In this document: positions 44,257-53,903 of the stretch, piece after piece
Layout: every line of letters begins with the position of its first letter
Position numbering within the stretch: position 1 is the first letter of the stretch
Source: Methanolobus psychrophilus R15
Lineage (GTDB): Archaea > Halobacteriota > Methanosarcinia > Methanosarcinales > Methanosarcinaceae
Direction of reading: 5' to 3'
DNA length: 64,000 nucleotides
Assembly: GCA_000306725.1 (NCBI GenBank)
Contig: CP003083.1
Location: forward strand, 558,001-622,000
Made by a program: the position numbers and the translations under genes
Notes under the pieces: model-generated
What the model saw: the letters and a program-made list of their open reading frames with translations, nothing else
What the model was told of the DNA's origin: nothing
The model's database searches: none

Positions 44257-44489
44257 ATACTAAGTCATATTGTTATTTAACATAACTCTTTATTAATAAT
44301 ATACCTAGTAATAATTGCATGTTGAAGTTGTTTTTCAATCAGGGTTTAAATCATGCATGTTAATAGATATTCTTTCTGGATTGGAAGATTTGATAGTATT
44401 GTAATTTCAGTTTACATTTGCTATATTCCTATATATAATAAAACAAATATGGTAATGCATTTTCTTAAAAACAAACTTTTAAAAAAGAT

Positions 44490-45284
44490 TTATGTACCAA
44501 ATAATGGCACAGAATCTTTTAAGTAGTATTCAAATAGTTCCTTTCCCCACTTAAGAGCACTTGGGTTAAAACATAAAATGTATTTAGTATCAAAGTCTCC
44601 ACCGTTTTTTAATGGCCGTATCTTCGTGTAATAATCATTACAGGTAAAAGATGCACATTTCATTTCTTTATTATAAACATAAAAATGTACCAAGCTATTA
44701 TCTATTAACTTCTTAAAAATAGTGGGATTATCACTTTTAATTTTGGCAAGCAAATCTTCGGTGATAATGAAATGTAGATGCACATTATGTGAAATAAGTT
44801 CAAAAAAGAAATCAGCAAAGTTTGGATGAAAGAATGTGGTTACTCCATAGACAGATTGAGAAGTTTTTGAAGCTTCATAAAAATGATTACTCTCTTCATA
44901 AGTTTCCATGATTGAAGGACTTATCACATTACATTTCCCAATTTCATTTATCCTTTGTAAAAGGTAAGGAGGGATGAAATCAAAGTTATGAGTTCCCCAA
45001 TAATCAACATCTCCGTCCAAAACATCAAGAGTGCTTAAAAGAGTAGTCATCTCATCAACAACGAGTTTTCCGATAGTTGTTAATGCATAGTTATCCTTAT
45101 AGTGTTCAATAAGATAGTGCTCTTCTAATATTTTCATTTGTGGAAGCAGTGATTGTCTGGAAGTATTATGATATTCAAGAATAACCTCCATTTCCTTAGG
45201 ACCACCCTTCAAAAACAGTAGTATATTCTTCCTTTTCTCGGATGCGAATATCACGTCAAGTAACGGCTTTTTGATAATTGGCAT
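44490..45284 (-). CDS. DUF1724/FilR1 winged-helix regulator (array copy 4)
   Basis: The 264-residue protein starts MPIIKKPLLDVIFASEKRKN. The winged helix has TSRQSLLPQMKILEEHYLIE; DUF1724 has DYWGTHNFDFIPPYLLQRIN; the tail is KWGKELFEYYLKDS. It is the only array member on the minus strand and converges on the RNA-like elements at 44.0-44.3 kb. It is closest in wording to the regulator at 2315-3100 (KKPLLDVIFASEKRK). Its target is unknown. Confidence 0.88.
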   Translation of the reverse strand: MPIIKKPLLDVIFASEKRKNILLFLKGGPKEMEVILEYHNTSRQSLLPQMKILEEHYLIEHYKDNYALTTIGKLVVDEMTTLLSTLDVLDGDVDYWGTHNFDFIPPYLLQRINEIGKCNVISPSIMETYEESNHFYEASKTSQSVYGVTTFFHPNFADFFFELISHNVHLHFIITEDLLAKIKSDNPTIFKKLIDNSLVHFYVYNKEMKCASFTCNDYYTKIRPLKNGGDFDTKYILCFNPSALKWGKELFEYYLKDSVPLFGT

Positions 45285-45504
45285 TATTTCTCACTCTCTT
45301 ATTCCCACTGCTAATTAAGTAACAATTATATAAAAAATAATTGCACTTCATTGTTTATTTCCACTTGAACCCATCATCTCTTCCGCTGCTATTCCATCAA
45401 TCTATTCAACTGTAAAGTGACAAACTAATGCATCCTTCATCAAATATAATTGAAGTTTCACAGGAGAAGTTTCATCCATTTTGAATCCTGATTAAAGTCT
45501 GCAA

Positions 45505-45816
45505 TTATTTGGAAGGCATTTCATTTGTTGCCAACTTTTCCACAAATGTGACTCTGCTTGGATTGGATACTTCCCCATTGAGCACCCAAGCCTGAAATGA
45601 AATCCTATCTCCCTTTTTCAATTCCCCTGCTTCAAAAAATCTATCAATATGCCTTAGAGAAACTCTTTTTGTTACCAATTTTCCATTTTCTCTTGCAATA
45701 TTCAGCAGGTCAACGCATCTTGGATTCCCTTCAAAATCTTTTTTTGAGTAACCTTGGAATTCCGCAGTAAGTTTAATTTTAACGCCACTATAAGTACTCG
45801 TTTTTCTGTAACCCAT
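45505..45816 (-). CDS. Hypothetical protein, 103 aa
   Basis: This basic, beta-rich protein (MGYRKTSTYSGVKIKLTAEF … LKKGDRISFQAWVLNGEVSN … RVTFVEKL) has a shape that could be an OB-fold or small barrel; this is inference only. No cysteines suggest a zinc site. The ATG at 45816 has GGAGA upstream. It is alone on its strand. It may belong to the accessory element rather than to the core chromosome, since I know no family for it. Confidence 0.65.
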   Translation of the reverse strand: MGYRKTSTYSGVKIKLTAEFQGYSKKDFEGNPRCVDLLNIARENGKLVTKRVSLRHIDRFFEAGELKKGDRISFQAWVLNGEVSNPSRVTFVEKLATNEMPSK

Positions 45817-46089
45817 TTTTTCTCCAATAAATTTAGTTATTTAATGAAATTATTTATTATTTATGCATATATAAACTTATTGACTTAGTACTGAGCGTGG
45901 GTTAATTTGTTATTGGAATTATCACCTCTTATAGAAAACTTCGTCTGCCAAACACTATTGCACATGTCAGATTTTTCAAATATGCTTTCCAGCATGGATT
46001 TTGTTTGTTAAATATTACTGAAGCAAAAGAATTATAGGAGAAATTCTAGAAAGGCCCATATTTAAGTAACATAGCACAAATGTAACAGC

Positions 46090-46320
46090 ATGGTAATGGA
46101 AGGATTGCGTTTTTCACTATTTATAATACCTATATTTGTAGTATTTATTCTTGGAACATTGTTCTGGATTTGGATGCTTGTAGACTGTGCCCTAAATGAA
46201 CCATCTGAAGGAAATGACAAACTAATATGGATTGTGGTAATAATATTTACACATCTGATTGGGGCATTAATTTATTTCTTGGTCAGGCGTCCACAAAGAA
46301 AAAGAATCTATGGCAAATAA
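46090..46320 (+). CDS. PLDc_N domain membrane protein
   Basis: The 76-residue protein has two membrane helices (residues about 8-30 and 44-64) with the motif FWIWMLVDCALNEP between them and the ending IYFLVRRPQRKR. This is the PLDc_N (phospholipase D nuclease N-terminal-like) domain, which occurs alone in many archaea and bacteria as a small membrane protein. The function is unknown. The start is ATG 46090 or 46096. Confidence 0.82.
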   Translation: MVMEGLRFSLFIIPIFVVFILGTLFWIWMLVDCALNEPSEGNDKLIWIVVIIFTHLIGALIYFLVRRPQRKRIYGK

Positions 46321-46933
46321 TTAGGATTCAGTGAATTTGGGCTCTGTATAAATCTCAATATTAGGGTGAAATCAAGATTACAATATCTCAATAAGTAATG
46401 CAACTTGCTTAAAATATTTACGAGATTCAATCTTCGTTTTCTCATATTGATACTGTGGAATTTGCTAGGAAAATTTAAAAAACAATCCCCATCTCAATTT
46501 TTTTAATGAAAAATTTGCGGAATATCTATTCAGTATAAATATTTTCTATCGAAATGTCGTCAAAAGTACCTATATTATAGTTATAGGTACTTTTCGGCAA
46601 TTAAAAAAATAATTAATTTTGAATGTTTAAATGATACTTAAATTTTGGAAGAAAAAAATTGAGATAATAAGTATTTCCGGATTTATTATCGAAATAGGTA
46701 GAGAGCATTTGTTACCGATTAAGAAATGAATCATTTTATCTACTAAAATTGTGATGTGGGCTATAACTTAATTAAAAAATGATTAATAAAGAAATAGTTT
46801 GACATTCTGAATCTGTATATCTATCCATATATAATCTAGTTAGACGATAAATCGTAAGTCTTATGAATATGTAGTCTTTCTAAGAAGTGAGTATTTTGAT
46901 TTATTTTATAATTGTTTAATTGGAGGAACAGAT
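46321..46933. other. AT-rich interval with a perfect 13-bp palindrome
   Basis: AAAAGTACCTATA (46562-46574) and TATAGGTACTTTT (46582-46594) are exact inverted copies around a 7-base loop. It could be an operator, a terminator or a replication or att site. The T-rich end on either strand suits a bidirectional terminator. No gene is supported in the interval. Confidence 0.5.
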
Positions 46934-47311
46934 TTGCCGAATAACAAAGTAATGCCACCTAAATACTGGATTTACGTATGGGGAATACTAGCTGCTTTTT
47001 TTGCATTTTCATATGTAGCATATGCACCAAGTGAGGTCATTGCTGGAATCATGTCGGGCATACTGGTTGCAGCAGTTTTTACCCTTTGGCTAGCGGTTAT
47101 TCATAATCTATGCTATGCATCCCAACTGATTCACAAAATCGTTGCTATTATAGTTGGGGGAGTATCTATTTTCCTTTTTTGGAATCGTTATAACGCACCT
47201 AATGCAACTTTGGCAATAATGTTTGTAGTAGTAGTTTCGATTATAATAGTCAGCATAATTCAATTCCTATATCACCATACTCTAAACAAAGGAACCATTA
47301 AAGAGGTCTGA
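46934..47311 (+). CDS. Four-helix membrane protein (start TTG)
   Basis: The 125-residue protein starts at a TTG (46934) with GGAGG seven bases upstream; no ATG suits better. Four hydrophobic helices (about residues 12-32, 36-56, 66-84 and 92-112) end in a short basic tail. No motif is recognised. Two bases separate it from the next membrane protein, so the two form an operon and may act together. Confidence 0.72.
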   Translation: MPNNKVMPPKYWIYVWGILAAFFAFSYVAYAPSEVIAGIMSGILVAAVFTLWLAVIHNLCYASQLIHKIVAIIVGGVSIFLFWNRYNAPNATLAIMFVVVVSIIIVSIIQFLYHHTLNKGTIKEV

Positions 47312-47313
47312 AT

Positions 47314-47715
47314 ATGAATTATTTTCAAACATTAGGAATCATTTTTGGGCTTGCAGCATTACTAAAACCGTTCTATATGCATTTATTGCTGAAAAGACAA
47401 AATCAATTCATTTCTAAAGCCTATACTAAAGAACGTCCTAAATGGATAGTTCCTGTAGCAATTATAGGTTTATCTTTGGTTGCGTTTACTTGGTATAAAG
47501 AATTAACAACTGACATTCCATTTTCAATCATAATCACAATTCTTTTCTCATTGACAGCTATAAAAGCAATCTACTTCTTAGTGAATTATAGTGCCTTCCA
47601 GAAATGGGTAGCAGGCATGCTTGAAAAAGATGATGGAAAGAAAATAACAGTTCTTAATGCTTTAACTGGAGTATTTGGATTGATTGTTATAATCATTTCA
47701 TTGGTTTTATATTGA
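47314..47715 (+). CDS. Membrane protein paired with the upstream gene
   Basis: The 133-residue protein has four hydrophobic helices (about 4-24, 44-62, 68-88 and 110-131). A basic loop RQNQFISKAYTKERPKW lies inside the first half and an acidic/basic loop EKDDGKKITV before the last helix. The GAGGT site lies at the end of the upstream gene. The function is unknown; an immunity or small transport role cannot be told apart. Confidence 0.72.
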   Translation: MNYFQTLGIIFGLAALLKPFYMHLLLKRQNQFISKAYTKERPKWIVPVAIIGLSLVAFTWYKELTTDIPFSIIITILFSLTAIKAIYFLVNYSAFQKWVAGMLEKDDGKKITVLNALTGVFGLIVIIISLVLY

Positions 47716-47836
47716 GATATTTTAGAATTTGCATGAAATTGTATTAAGACTTGCGATTTGATTTTTCTGCTGACATCGACCGAAATATTATATAGAAAAA
47801 GAATCAATTGTATAAAAGTTAAATTAATGGGTAAAA

Positions 47837-48319
47837 ATGTTAATGCGAGAACCATTTCCTGAAAAAAAGGACTTCCCTGCTGACCTTCAGCGATTTTATG
47901 TAAATCCACCGAAGAGATTAAAAAGTTTTAGTGAAGAACATAGTTTAACGTGTATATTGGTGGATGCAAACGAAATAGACAATGGGAAAAATGGAATCTT
48001 TTCAAATTATATAGGCAAAAGACCAGATGAGATTCATTATTCAATAGGAATTGGCTTAATTGAAGAAAAGTCACGTAACTATGCTGCAACTGATATAAAA
48101 AATAAGTTTACTCAATTTAAACATTACTTTGAAAATAAATACCAAGATAATAAACTATGCAGTATAGGATATTGTGTATTAATAGCAGATAAATTCTCAG
48201 AAAAAATCAAAAGAGAACTTAAAGTAAATAAAGACAATAGGTTGGTATATGCTCATAATAAAAATAAACATTTTAAAATAGGAAATGCCCCCGTTTTTTT
48301 TGTAAAAAGAGAGGGGTAA
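47837..48319 (+). CDS. Possible PD-(D/E)XK nuclease-like protein (160 aa)
   Basis: I do not recognise the family by name. A possible nuclease core is visible: P63-D64 in GKRPDEIHYS, then E76-E77-K78 in IGLIEEKSR, followed by a helix with Q93 (KFTQFKHYFENK) and the hydrophobic strand IGYCVLIAD. This order (D, ExK, helix with Gln/Lys) is that of PD-(D/E)XK folds. The next gene starts four bases after its stop, so they are coupled. Position just upstream of a type I restriction operon supports a defence role. This assignment is inference. Confidence 0.6.
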   Translation: MLMREPFPEKKDFPADLQRFYVNPPKRLKSFSEEHSLTCILVDANEIDNGKNGIFSNYIGKRPDEIHYSIGIGLIEEKSRNYAATDIKNKFTQFKHYFENKYQDNKLCSIGYCVLIADKFSEKIKRELKVNKDNRLVYAHNKNKHFKIGNAPVFFVKREG

Positions 48320-48323
48320 TATT

Positions 48324-49124
48324 ATGCTTGCAATAAAATTCAGAAACAGAATGAAAGTAAGTGTTAAAACAAAGATTGAAATTATTAACTCTGTTTTTGA
48401 TATTATCGAAGTAAAAAAAAGGACTAAGATTTTTTACTCGGATTACACATTCTCTGAAGTAGAGGAATCGACGGTAGTTCCACTAATAGATGATTTATTT
48501 GAGCATAATATATTAGATAGGTTGGATAGTGACCATTTTATAACGTTTACTGCTGAAACGTCATACGGTTCAGTTAGAGCAGAAATTAATCCCACGAAGG
48601 TTAGAAATAGCATATTTAATTGTTCTCATATTGATATAAACATTGAAAATGAGACTTTTTTATATGATATATTAAAAGAAAAAAATAAAATTGTGCATTT
48701 AGTTGAATCTCTTGATGAATATAGAGATATTTTGAGTGAAGTTTACTTTTTTGATTTAAATAAAAGTCCGGATTGTTATTCTGATATCTCTAATCGAAGC
48801 TTGTTGAAAGTTTATGATGAGGTTGAGTTTGCCAACTTATTGCTTAAAGACTATAAATTTGAGGATAAAGTCGATGAAAAAACAACTAAAGCAATTGGGT
48901 GTAATTTTACTCATCAGATTTTCTTGGAGCATCGACAACCTTTTATTCAAAATATCATTCAGGAACATAACTTAAACTTGGTTGCAGCTGCTGGAAGTCT
49001 TATGTTAGATGGAAGTGATGTATCTAAATTCATGTCTATAATATTTCTAAAACTGAACCTATACATCACAAACATTAAAAATAAAGATGTTTATAATACG
49101 GAATTTAATAAACTCTATGATTAA
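48324..49124 (+). CDS. Unrecognised partner of the nuclease-like protein (266 aa)
   Basis: The start at 48324 follows GGGGT. The first 80 residues are consistent with a winged helix (VKTKIEIINSVFDIIEVKKR … ESTVVPLIDDLFEHNILDRL). The middle is acidic with beta strands, and the C-terminal part (GCNFTHQIFLEHRQPFIQNI then IQEHNLNLVAAAGSLML) is helical. No catalytic motif is clear. Together with the preceding gene it forms a two-gene unit of unknown function. Confidence 0.65.
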   Translation: MLAIKFRNRMKVSVKTKIEIINSVFDIIEVKKRTKIFYSDYTFSEVEESTVVPLIDDLFEHNILDRLDSDHFITFTAETSYGSVRAEINPTKVRNSIFNCSHIDINIENETFLYDILKEKNKIVHLVESLDEYRDILSEVYFFDLNKSPDCYSDISNRSLLKVYDEVEFANLLLKDYKFEDKVDEKTTKAIGCNFTHQIFLEHRQPFIQNIIQEHNLNLVAAAGSLMLDGSDVSKFMSIIFLKLNLYITNIKNKDVYNTEFNKLYD

Positions 49125-49281
49125 CGTATCTATGTCGTTATCTCAAAGAATATTTCTTATAATACAGATAAAATATAATATGCTCTCTTTTTCATAGAAA
49201 AAGCATAATACTATTTAATGCGGTTTCTTATGCATATACACATATTTCTGTAATCCTTCATTTCATAACTAGGTGTCAAAA

Positions 49282-50796
49282 ATGGTCCTAACCTTTAACG
49301 AACTCAACTCCCATTTATTCAAAGCAGCAGATATTCTCAGAGGCTCAATTGATAGTTCCGAATACAAACAATACATATTCGGTATGCTTTTCTTGAAACG
49401 CCTGTCAGACCAGTTTGATGAAAATGTAAAACAGGTCAAGCAGGAATTAATTAATGATGGAATGCCTGAAGAACAGGCGGAGCTACTTGCAACCACCGAC
49501 CCTGATGAACATCCTGAAAGCTTCTTCGTTCCTGAAAGGGCAAGATGGAGTGAATTACAAAAGAAGTCATCAGATATTGGTGAAGCAATTAACACTGCAT
49601 TTGAAGCACTTGAAAATGAAAACTCATCTCTTGAAGGTGTCCTTGTTGCAATTGATTTTAATGATAAGGAAAGGTTAAGTGATGCAGTTCTTCAAAAATT
49701 AATTATTCATTTCTCCAAACATAACCTTGCAAATCATAATCTTGAAAATAAGGACATGTTGGGAAGGGCATATGAATATCTCATTAAGCACTTTGCAGAT
49801 GATGCAGGTAAGAAAGGTGGGGAATTCTACACTCCTGAAGGTGTGGTGCGACTACTGGTAAAATTATTAAAGCCCACTGAAGGTATGAGAATATGTGACC
49901 CTGCATGTGGTTCAGGTGGAATGCTCATTGAATGTATCCACTATCTTGCAGAACATGATAAAAATCCAAATCAGATTTCACTGTATGGTCAGGAAAAGAA
50001 CCTCAACACGTGGGCTATCTGTAAAATGAATATGCTCCTTCACAACATCCTTGATGTAAGAATTGAGAAAGGGGATACCATGTCAGAACCTAAACTTGTT
50101 GATTCCGGTGAACTGATGGTATTTGACAGAGTGCTTGCTAATCCTATGTGGAATCAGAAGGAATGGTCAAGGGAGTTATTTGAAAAAGGCGACCCTTACG
50201 GAAGGGTAAAGTATGCAGTTCCATCTAACTCTTCAGCTGATTGGATGTGGATACAGCATATGACCTCAACCTTAAACTCCACTGGAATGTTGGGGATTGT
50301 CCTTGATAATGGAGTCCTGTTCAGAGGTGGTAAAGAAAGGGAATCCAGAAAGGGGTATGTTGATGATGACCTTATTGAACTTGTAATTGCATTACCATCC
50401 AACTTATTCTATAACACTGGCAGTCCCGGAACAATTGTAGTATTCAATAAGAACAAAGCATCTGGACGAAAGAACAAGATACTATTCATTGATGCATCCA
50501 ATGAATATGAAGAAGGGAAAGCGCAAAACTTCTTACGTGAATCACATATTGACCGGATAGTTGAAGCATTTGATAAATATGAAAATATTGACAAACTTTG
50601 TGCTATTGTTGATATGGACAAGGTAATTGAGAACGATTACAATCTCAATGTTTCGTTATACGTTGATACTTCTGAACATGAAGAGGAAATTGATGTTGCT
50701 AAAATCAATGCTGAATTGAAGGAATTGATAAATAAAAGGGATGAATCATATCAGGAAATGCAGGCTTACCTCAAGGAGTTGGGGTATGATGAGTGA
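49282..50796 (+). CDS. hsdM: Type I restriction-modification DNA methyltransferase subunit
   Basis: HsdM methylates adenine N6 in complex with HsdS. Visible parts: N-terminal helical HsdM_N domain (about residues 1-130), the SAM-binding motif [13 protein letters not shown] (about 205-217) with the preceding [15 protein letters not shown], and the catalytic motif ANPMWNQ (about 285-291), a variant of the usual NPPF. I start at the ATG at 49282 ([13 protein letters not shown]), seven bases from AGGTG; the frame starts at a GTG at 49273. It is the first gene of the restriction operon; hsdS starts within its last codons. Confidence 0.95.
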   Translation: MVLTFNELNSHLFKAADILRGSIDSSEYKQYIFGMLFLKRLSDQFDENVKQVKQELINDGMPEEQAELLATTDPDEHPESFFVPERARWSELQKKSSDIGEAINTAFEALENENSSLEGVLVAIDFNDKERLSDAVLQKLIIHFSKHNLANHNLENKDMLGRAYEYLIKHFADDAGKKGGEFYTPEGVVRLLVKLLKPTEGMRICDPACGSGGMLIECIHYLAEHDKNPNQISLYGQEKNLNTWAICKMNMLLHNILDVRIEKGDTMSEPKLVDSGELMVFDRVLANPMWNQKEWSRELFEKGDPYGRVKYAVPSNSSADWMWIQHMTSTLNSTGMLGIVLDNGVLFRGGKERESRKGYVDDDLIELVIALPSNLFYNTGSPGTIVVFNKNKASGRKNKILFIDASNEYEEGKAQNFLRESHIDRIVEAFDKYENIDKLCAIVDMDKVIENDYNLNVSLYVDTSEHEEEIDVAKINAELKELINKRDESYQEMQAYLKELGYDE

Positions 50797-52081
50797 AGAA
50801 TCAGTGCCTGATGGTTACAAGAAAACTGAGATTGGAGTGATACCGGAAGAGTGGGATGTTTGTAAGTTCAAAGAATATCTTGACATAAAATCTGGAAAAG
50901 GATTCAAATTATCGGAATATTCTGAAACAGGTATAAGGTTACTCAGAATAGATAACGTAACATATGGAAAGATAAAATGGGATACAATTGCTTATTTGCC
51001 TGAAGATTATCTAACTGATTATTCTGATTTAGTACTGAAAGAAGGAGATATTCTTTTAGCACTTAATAGGCCAATTACACAAAATAGACTTAAAATTGGT
51101 ATTCTTAAAAAGGAAGATGTACCTTCTATATTATATCAAAGAGTAGGGAAAATAGTTTTCACTCAAAAGATTAATCCCATTTATGTTTATTACTGGTTAT
51201 CTACCTATTTACCACCCTTTATTTCCAAAAAAGCTGTTGGCTCAGACCAACCTTTTATAAACATAACTGATTTAAGGAATTTATTATTTATTGTACCGAA
51301 TCAGAATGAACAACAAAAAATCGCATCCATTCTTTCTAAGGTCGATGAACAGATATCCTTCACTGAATCTATCATTGAAAAGACCGAGGAACTAAAGAAA
51401 GGACTGATGCAGCAGTTGTTAACAAGGGGCATCGGGCATACAAAGTTCAAGAAGACCGAGATTGGTGAGATACCGGAAGAATGGAACTATCTAAAACTTG
51501 AAGAGTGCTGCACTAGGATTACTGATGGTTCACATTTGTCTCCAAAGAATGTTGATTATTCGGGATATAAAATTGCTACAATTGCAAATATGGATGGAAA
51601 CAAGTTTGATATAGAGTCGTGTAAAAATATATCTAAAGAAGAGTATGACAAACTCTTTAGTAATGGATGTAAACCTGCAATAGGTGATATTTTATTTTCA
51701 AAAGATGGCACTGTGGGTTTATGTTTTGTTCATAAGCAAGATTCAAATTTAGTTTTACTCTCATCAATTGCAATAATATCTCCAAATAATGAAATACTTG
51801 ATTCGAATTATGGTGCTCAATCTCTTAAGTCTGATTTGATATTGAATCATATTATCGGCAGAAAAACAGGTACAGCTATCAGAAGAATTGTTTTAAGAGA
51901 TTTAAAGTCTGTAAAAATTCCTATACCCCCTTTATCAGAACAACAGCAGATTGCATCCATTATTTCAAAAGTAGATGAACAAATCACTGACAACAAAAAT
52001 TATTTATCCTATCTGAAGGAACTTAAGCAAGGACTTATGCAAGATTTACTGACAGGGAAAGTTCGGGTCAAGGTTAGTTAA
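50786..52081 (+). CDS. hsdS: Type I restriction specificity subunit
   Basis: HsdS recognises the DNA target. Two target-recognition domains are visible: the first after [13 protein letters not shown] (about residue 15), the second after [14 protein letters not shown] (about 230). Each is followed by a helical spacer ([17 protein letters not shown] and [17 protein letters not shown]). The repeat of these pieces is the usual half-site symmetry of HsdS. I start at the ATG at 50786 with AAGGAG upstream; the stop of hsdM overlaps. The gene ends directly at the start of the next one without a gap. Confidence 0.94.
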   Translation: MMSEESVPDGYKKTEIGVIPEEWDVCKFKEYLDIKSGKGFKLSEYSETGIRLLRIDNVTYGKIKWDTIAYLPEDYLTDYSDLVLKEGDILLALNRPITQNRLKIGILKKEDVPSILYQRVGKIVFTQKINPIYVYYWLSTYLPPFISKKAVGSDQPFINITDLRNLLFIVPNQNEQQKIASILSKVDEQISFTESIIEKTEELKKGLMQQLLTRGIGHTKFKKTEIGEIPEEWNYLKLEECCTRITDGSHLSPKNVDYSGYKIATIANMDGNKFDIESCKNISKEEYDKLFSNGCKPAIGDILFSKDGTVGLCFVHKQDSNLVLLSSIAIISPNNEILDSNYGAQSLKSDLILNHIIGRKTGTAIRRIVLRDLKSVKIPIPPLSEQQQIASIISKVDEQITDNKNYLSYLKELKQGLMQDLLTGKVRVKVS

Positions 52082-53902
52082 ATGTTGTTAAAAAAAGTGA
52101 CTATTGATAATTTCCGAAGCATTGAATATCTGGAAATTGATATTTTGGAAATTGCTGGATGCAAGCTTCATACATTTTTTGGCATTAATGAAAGTGGTAA
52201 AAGCAATATTCTTAAGGCCATTTCTTTGTTGAACCCTCAGGCTACTATTCAATATGAATCTGACTGCAATAAAAGTGCTATTAAACAGGGCAAACCAATT
52301 GAAATAAGATTCATTTTCGAAGTAACAAAAGAAGATGATTTCCCAAAAATTATAAACTCGATGGATAATCAATTTAAAATTGCAGATACCTTTGAACCTT
52401 TGAAAATAGAAAAAACAATTTTCTATAAAGAAAATTCAACAAGGGAAGAATACTACAGAATAAATCCATCTGAATTGGTAAATAACATTACAAAAGATGG
52501 ATTTAACTCTAAAAATACAGCATTAAATATTGTCACTTTTATCGTAGCTGCTGCAGATATAGTAAATAAGCAGAACATAGAAAAATGTATTAATGCTAAT
52601 GCAAAAGCTCTGATTGATTCTATTGTTCCTGAGGTAATATTTTGGGAACCTTCAGAGAAGTACCTTATAGTGAATCCTGTTAATTTAGAGCAATTCAAGC
52701 AAAATCCTGATGTTTCAATACCGCTTAAGCATATTTTCAATTTAGCAGGGTACGATAAAGAAAACACTGCTAAGAATGTAAAAAGAATTCAAGTAAATGC
52801 CGATGTTAGAGCTGAGTTTGAGTATGAACTATCAAAAAACATAACTGACCATATTAACCGTATTTGGCCTGAACATTCTATAAATATCAGAGTCCGACTG
52901 GAAAATCACGATTTATGTCAAATTTCAGTAGAAGATAAAGACACTGAAAGACTCAAATTTAATATGAATCAAAGAAGTGATGGCTTCAAGCAATTCATAT
53001 CTATTCTTCTGTCGCTGTCAGTTGAAAATGCTACTAAACAATTACAGAATAAAGTCATTCTACTTGATGAACCTGAACGAAGTTTACATCCCGGAAGTAT
53101 CAAATGCTTACGTGATGAGTTATTAAGAATAGCTGAAAATAATATCGTCTTGGTATCTTCTCACTCAATATACATGGTAGATAAAAAGAATTTGAATCGG
53201 CATTACACTGTTACAAAAGACAAATCAAAAACACATGTTGAACAGGTAAATTCTGATAATCCTATTCAAGATGAAGTTATCTATAATGCTCTTGGAACAT
53301 CTATATTTGAACTAATTGAACCAAATATGCTCATTTTTGAAGGAAGAAGTGATAAGGATATATTTGATGCTTTTACAAAAAAGCTGGCAGAAGAAATTAA
53401 ACCTGCGAGAGTTCAAACTATATCCGCTACAGGTGCAGACCAAATACCGAAATATATGAAGTTTTTCCACAACAAACTCATAAAGGGATTTGTTTTAGTA
53501 GATTCTGATAGAGAAGGCAAATCTGCATTAAAATCTATTCTTCAACAGGATAGTGAATTTACAAACAGTGTTTTTGAATTAAAGAATCTTGTTGAAATAG
53601 GAAAAGATGATGCAACGTTAGAAGATATTCTTCCTCAAAATCTGGTAATTTCTTGTGCACAGGGACTTTATGAAGTTAGTTTTGATTCTCCAAATGGTGA
53701 AAGCATACTGAACTACATCAAATCCGTTAAAGAGAAAAAATCCATAAAAAGTGACTGGAAATTAGAACAATTGAAAGAGGATATTGTGCATTCAGTTCTT
53801 GAAGACGTCCAAAAAATGGATGTTGCAGAATTAAAAGAAAAGTATGCACAATATATTCAACTTGTACTAAACTTACATTCAAAGATTAAAGAAGTCAACT
53901 AG
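52082..53902 (+). CDS. OLD-like ATPase with TOPRIM domain inside the restriction operon
   Basis: The protein has 606 residues. The N-terminal ATPase is of the SMC/ABC-like AAA type: IDNFRSIE, Walker A GINESGKS (about 34-41), then the signature and Walker B region ILLDEPERSLHPG (about 324-336) with H-loop VSSHS. A TOPRIM-like domain follows: LIFEGRSDKD (Glu about 419) and VLVDSDREGKS (DxD about 473-475). This combination is found in OLD nucleases, in GajA and in fused forms of PARIS. It sits exactly between hsdS and hsdR (0 and 1 base gaps), so it is cotranscribed with the restriction enzyme. A role as a second-line nuclease is inference. Confidence 0.85.
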   Translation: MLLKKVTIDNFRSIEYLEIDILEIAGCKLHTFFGINESGKSNILKAISLLNPQATIQYESDCNKSAIKQGKPIEIRFIFEVTKEDDFPKIINSMDNQFKIADTFEPLKIEKTIFYKENSTREEYYRINPSELVNNITKDGFNSKNTALNIVTFIVAAADIVNKQNIEKCINANAKALIDSIVPEVIFWEPSEKYLIVNPVNLEQFKQNPDVSIPLKHIFNLAGYDKENTAKNVKRIQVNADVRAEFEYELSKNITDHINRIWPEHSINIRVRLENHDLCQISVEDKDTERLKFNMNQRSDGFKQFISILLSLSVENATKQLQNKVILLDEPERSLHPGSIKCLRDELLRIAENNIVLVSSHSIYMVDKKNLNRHYTVTKDKSKTHVEQVNSDNPIQDEVIYNALGTSIFELIEPNMLIFEGRSDKDIFDAFTKKLAEEIKPARVQTISATGADQIPKYMKFFHNKLIKGFVLVDSDREGKSALKSILQQDSEFTNSVFELKNLVEIGKDDATLEDILPQNLVISCAQGLYEVSFDSPNGESILNYIKSVKEKKSIKSDWKLEQLKEDIVHSVLEDVQKMDVAELKEKYAQYIQLVLNLHSKIKEVN

Positions 53903-53903
53903 T

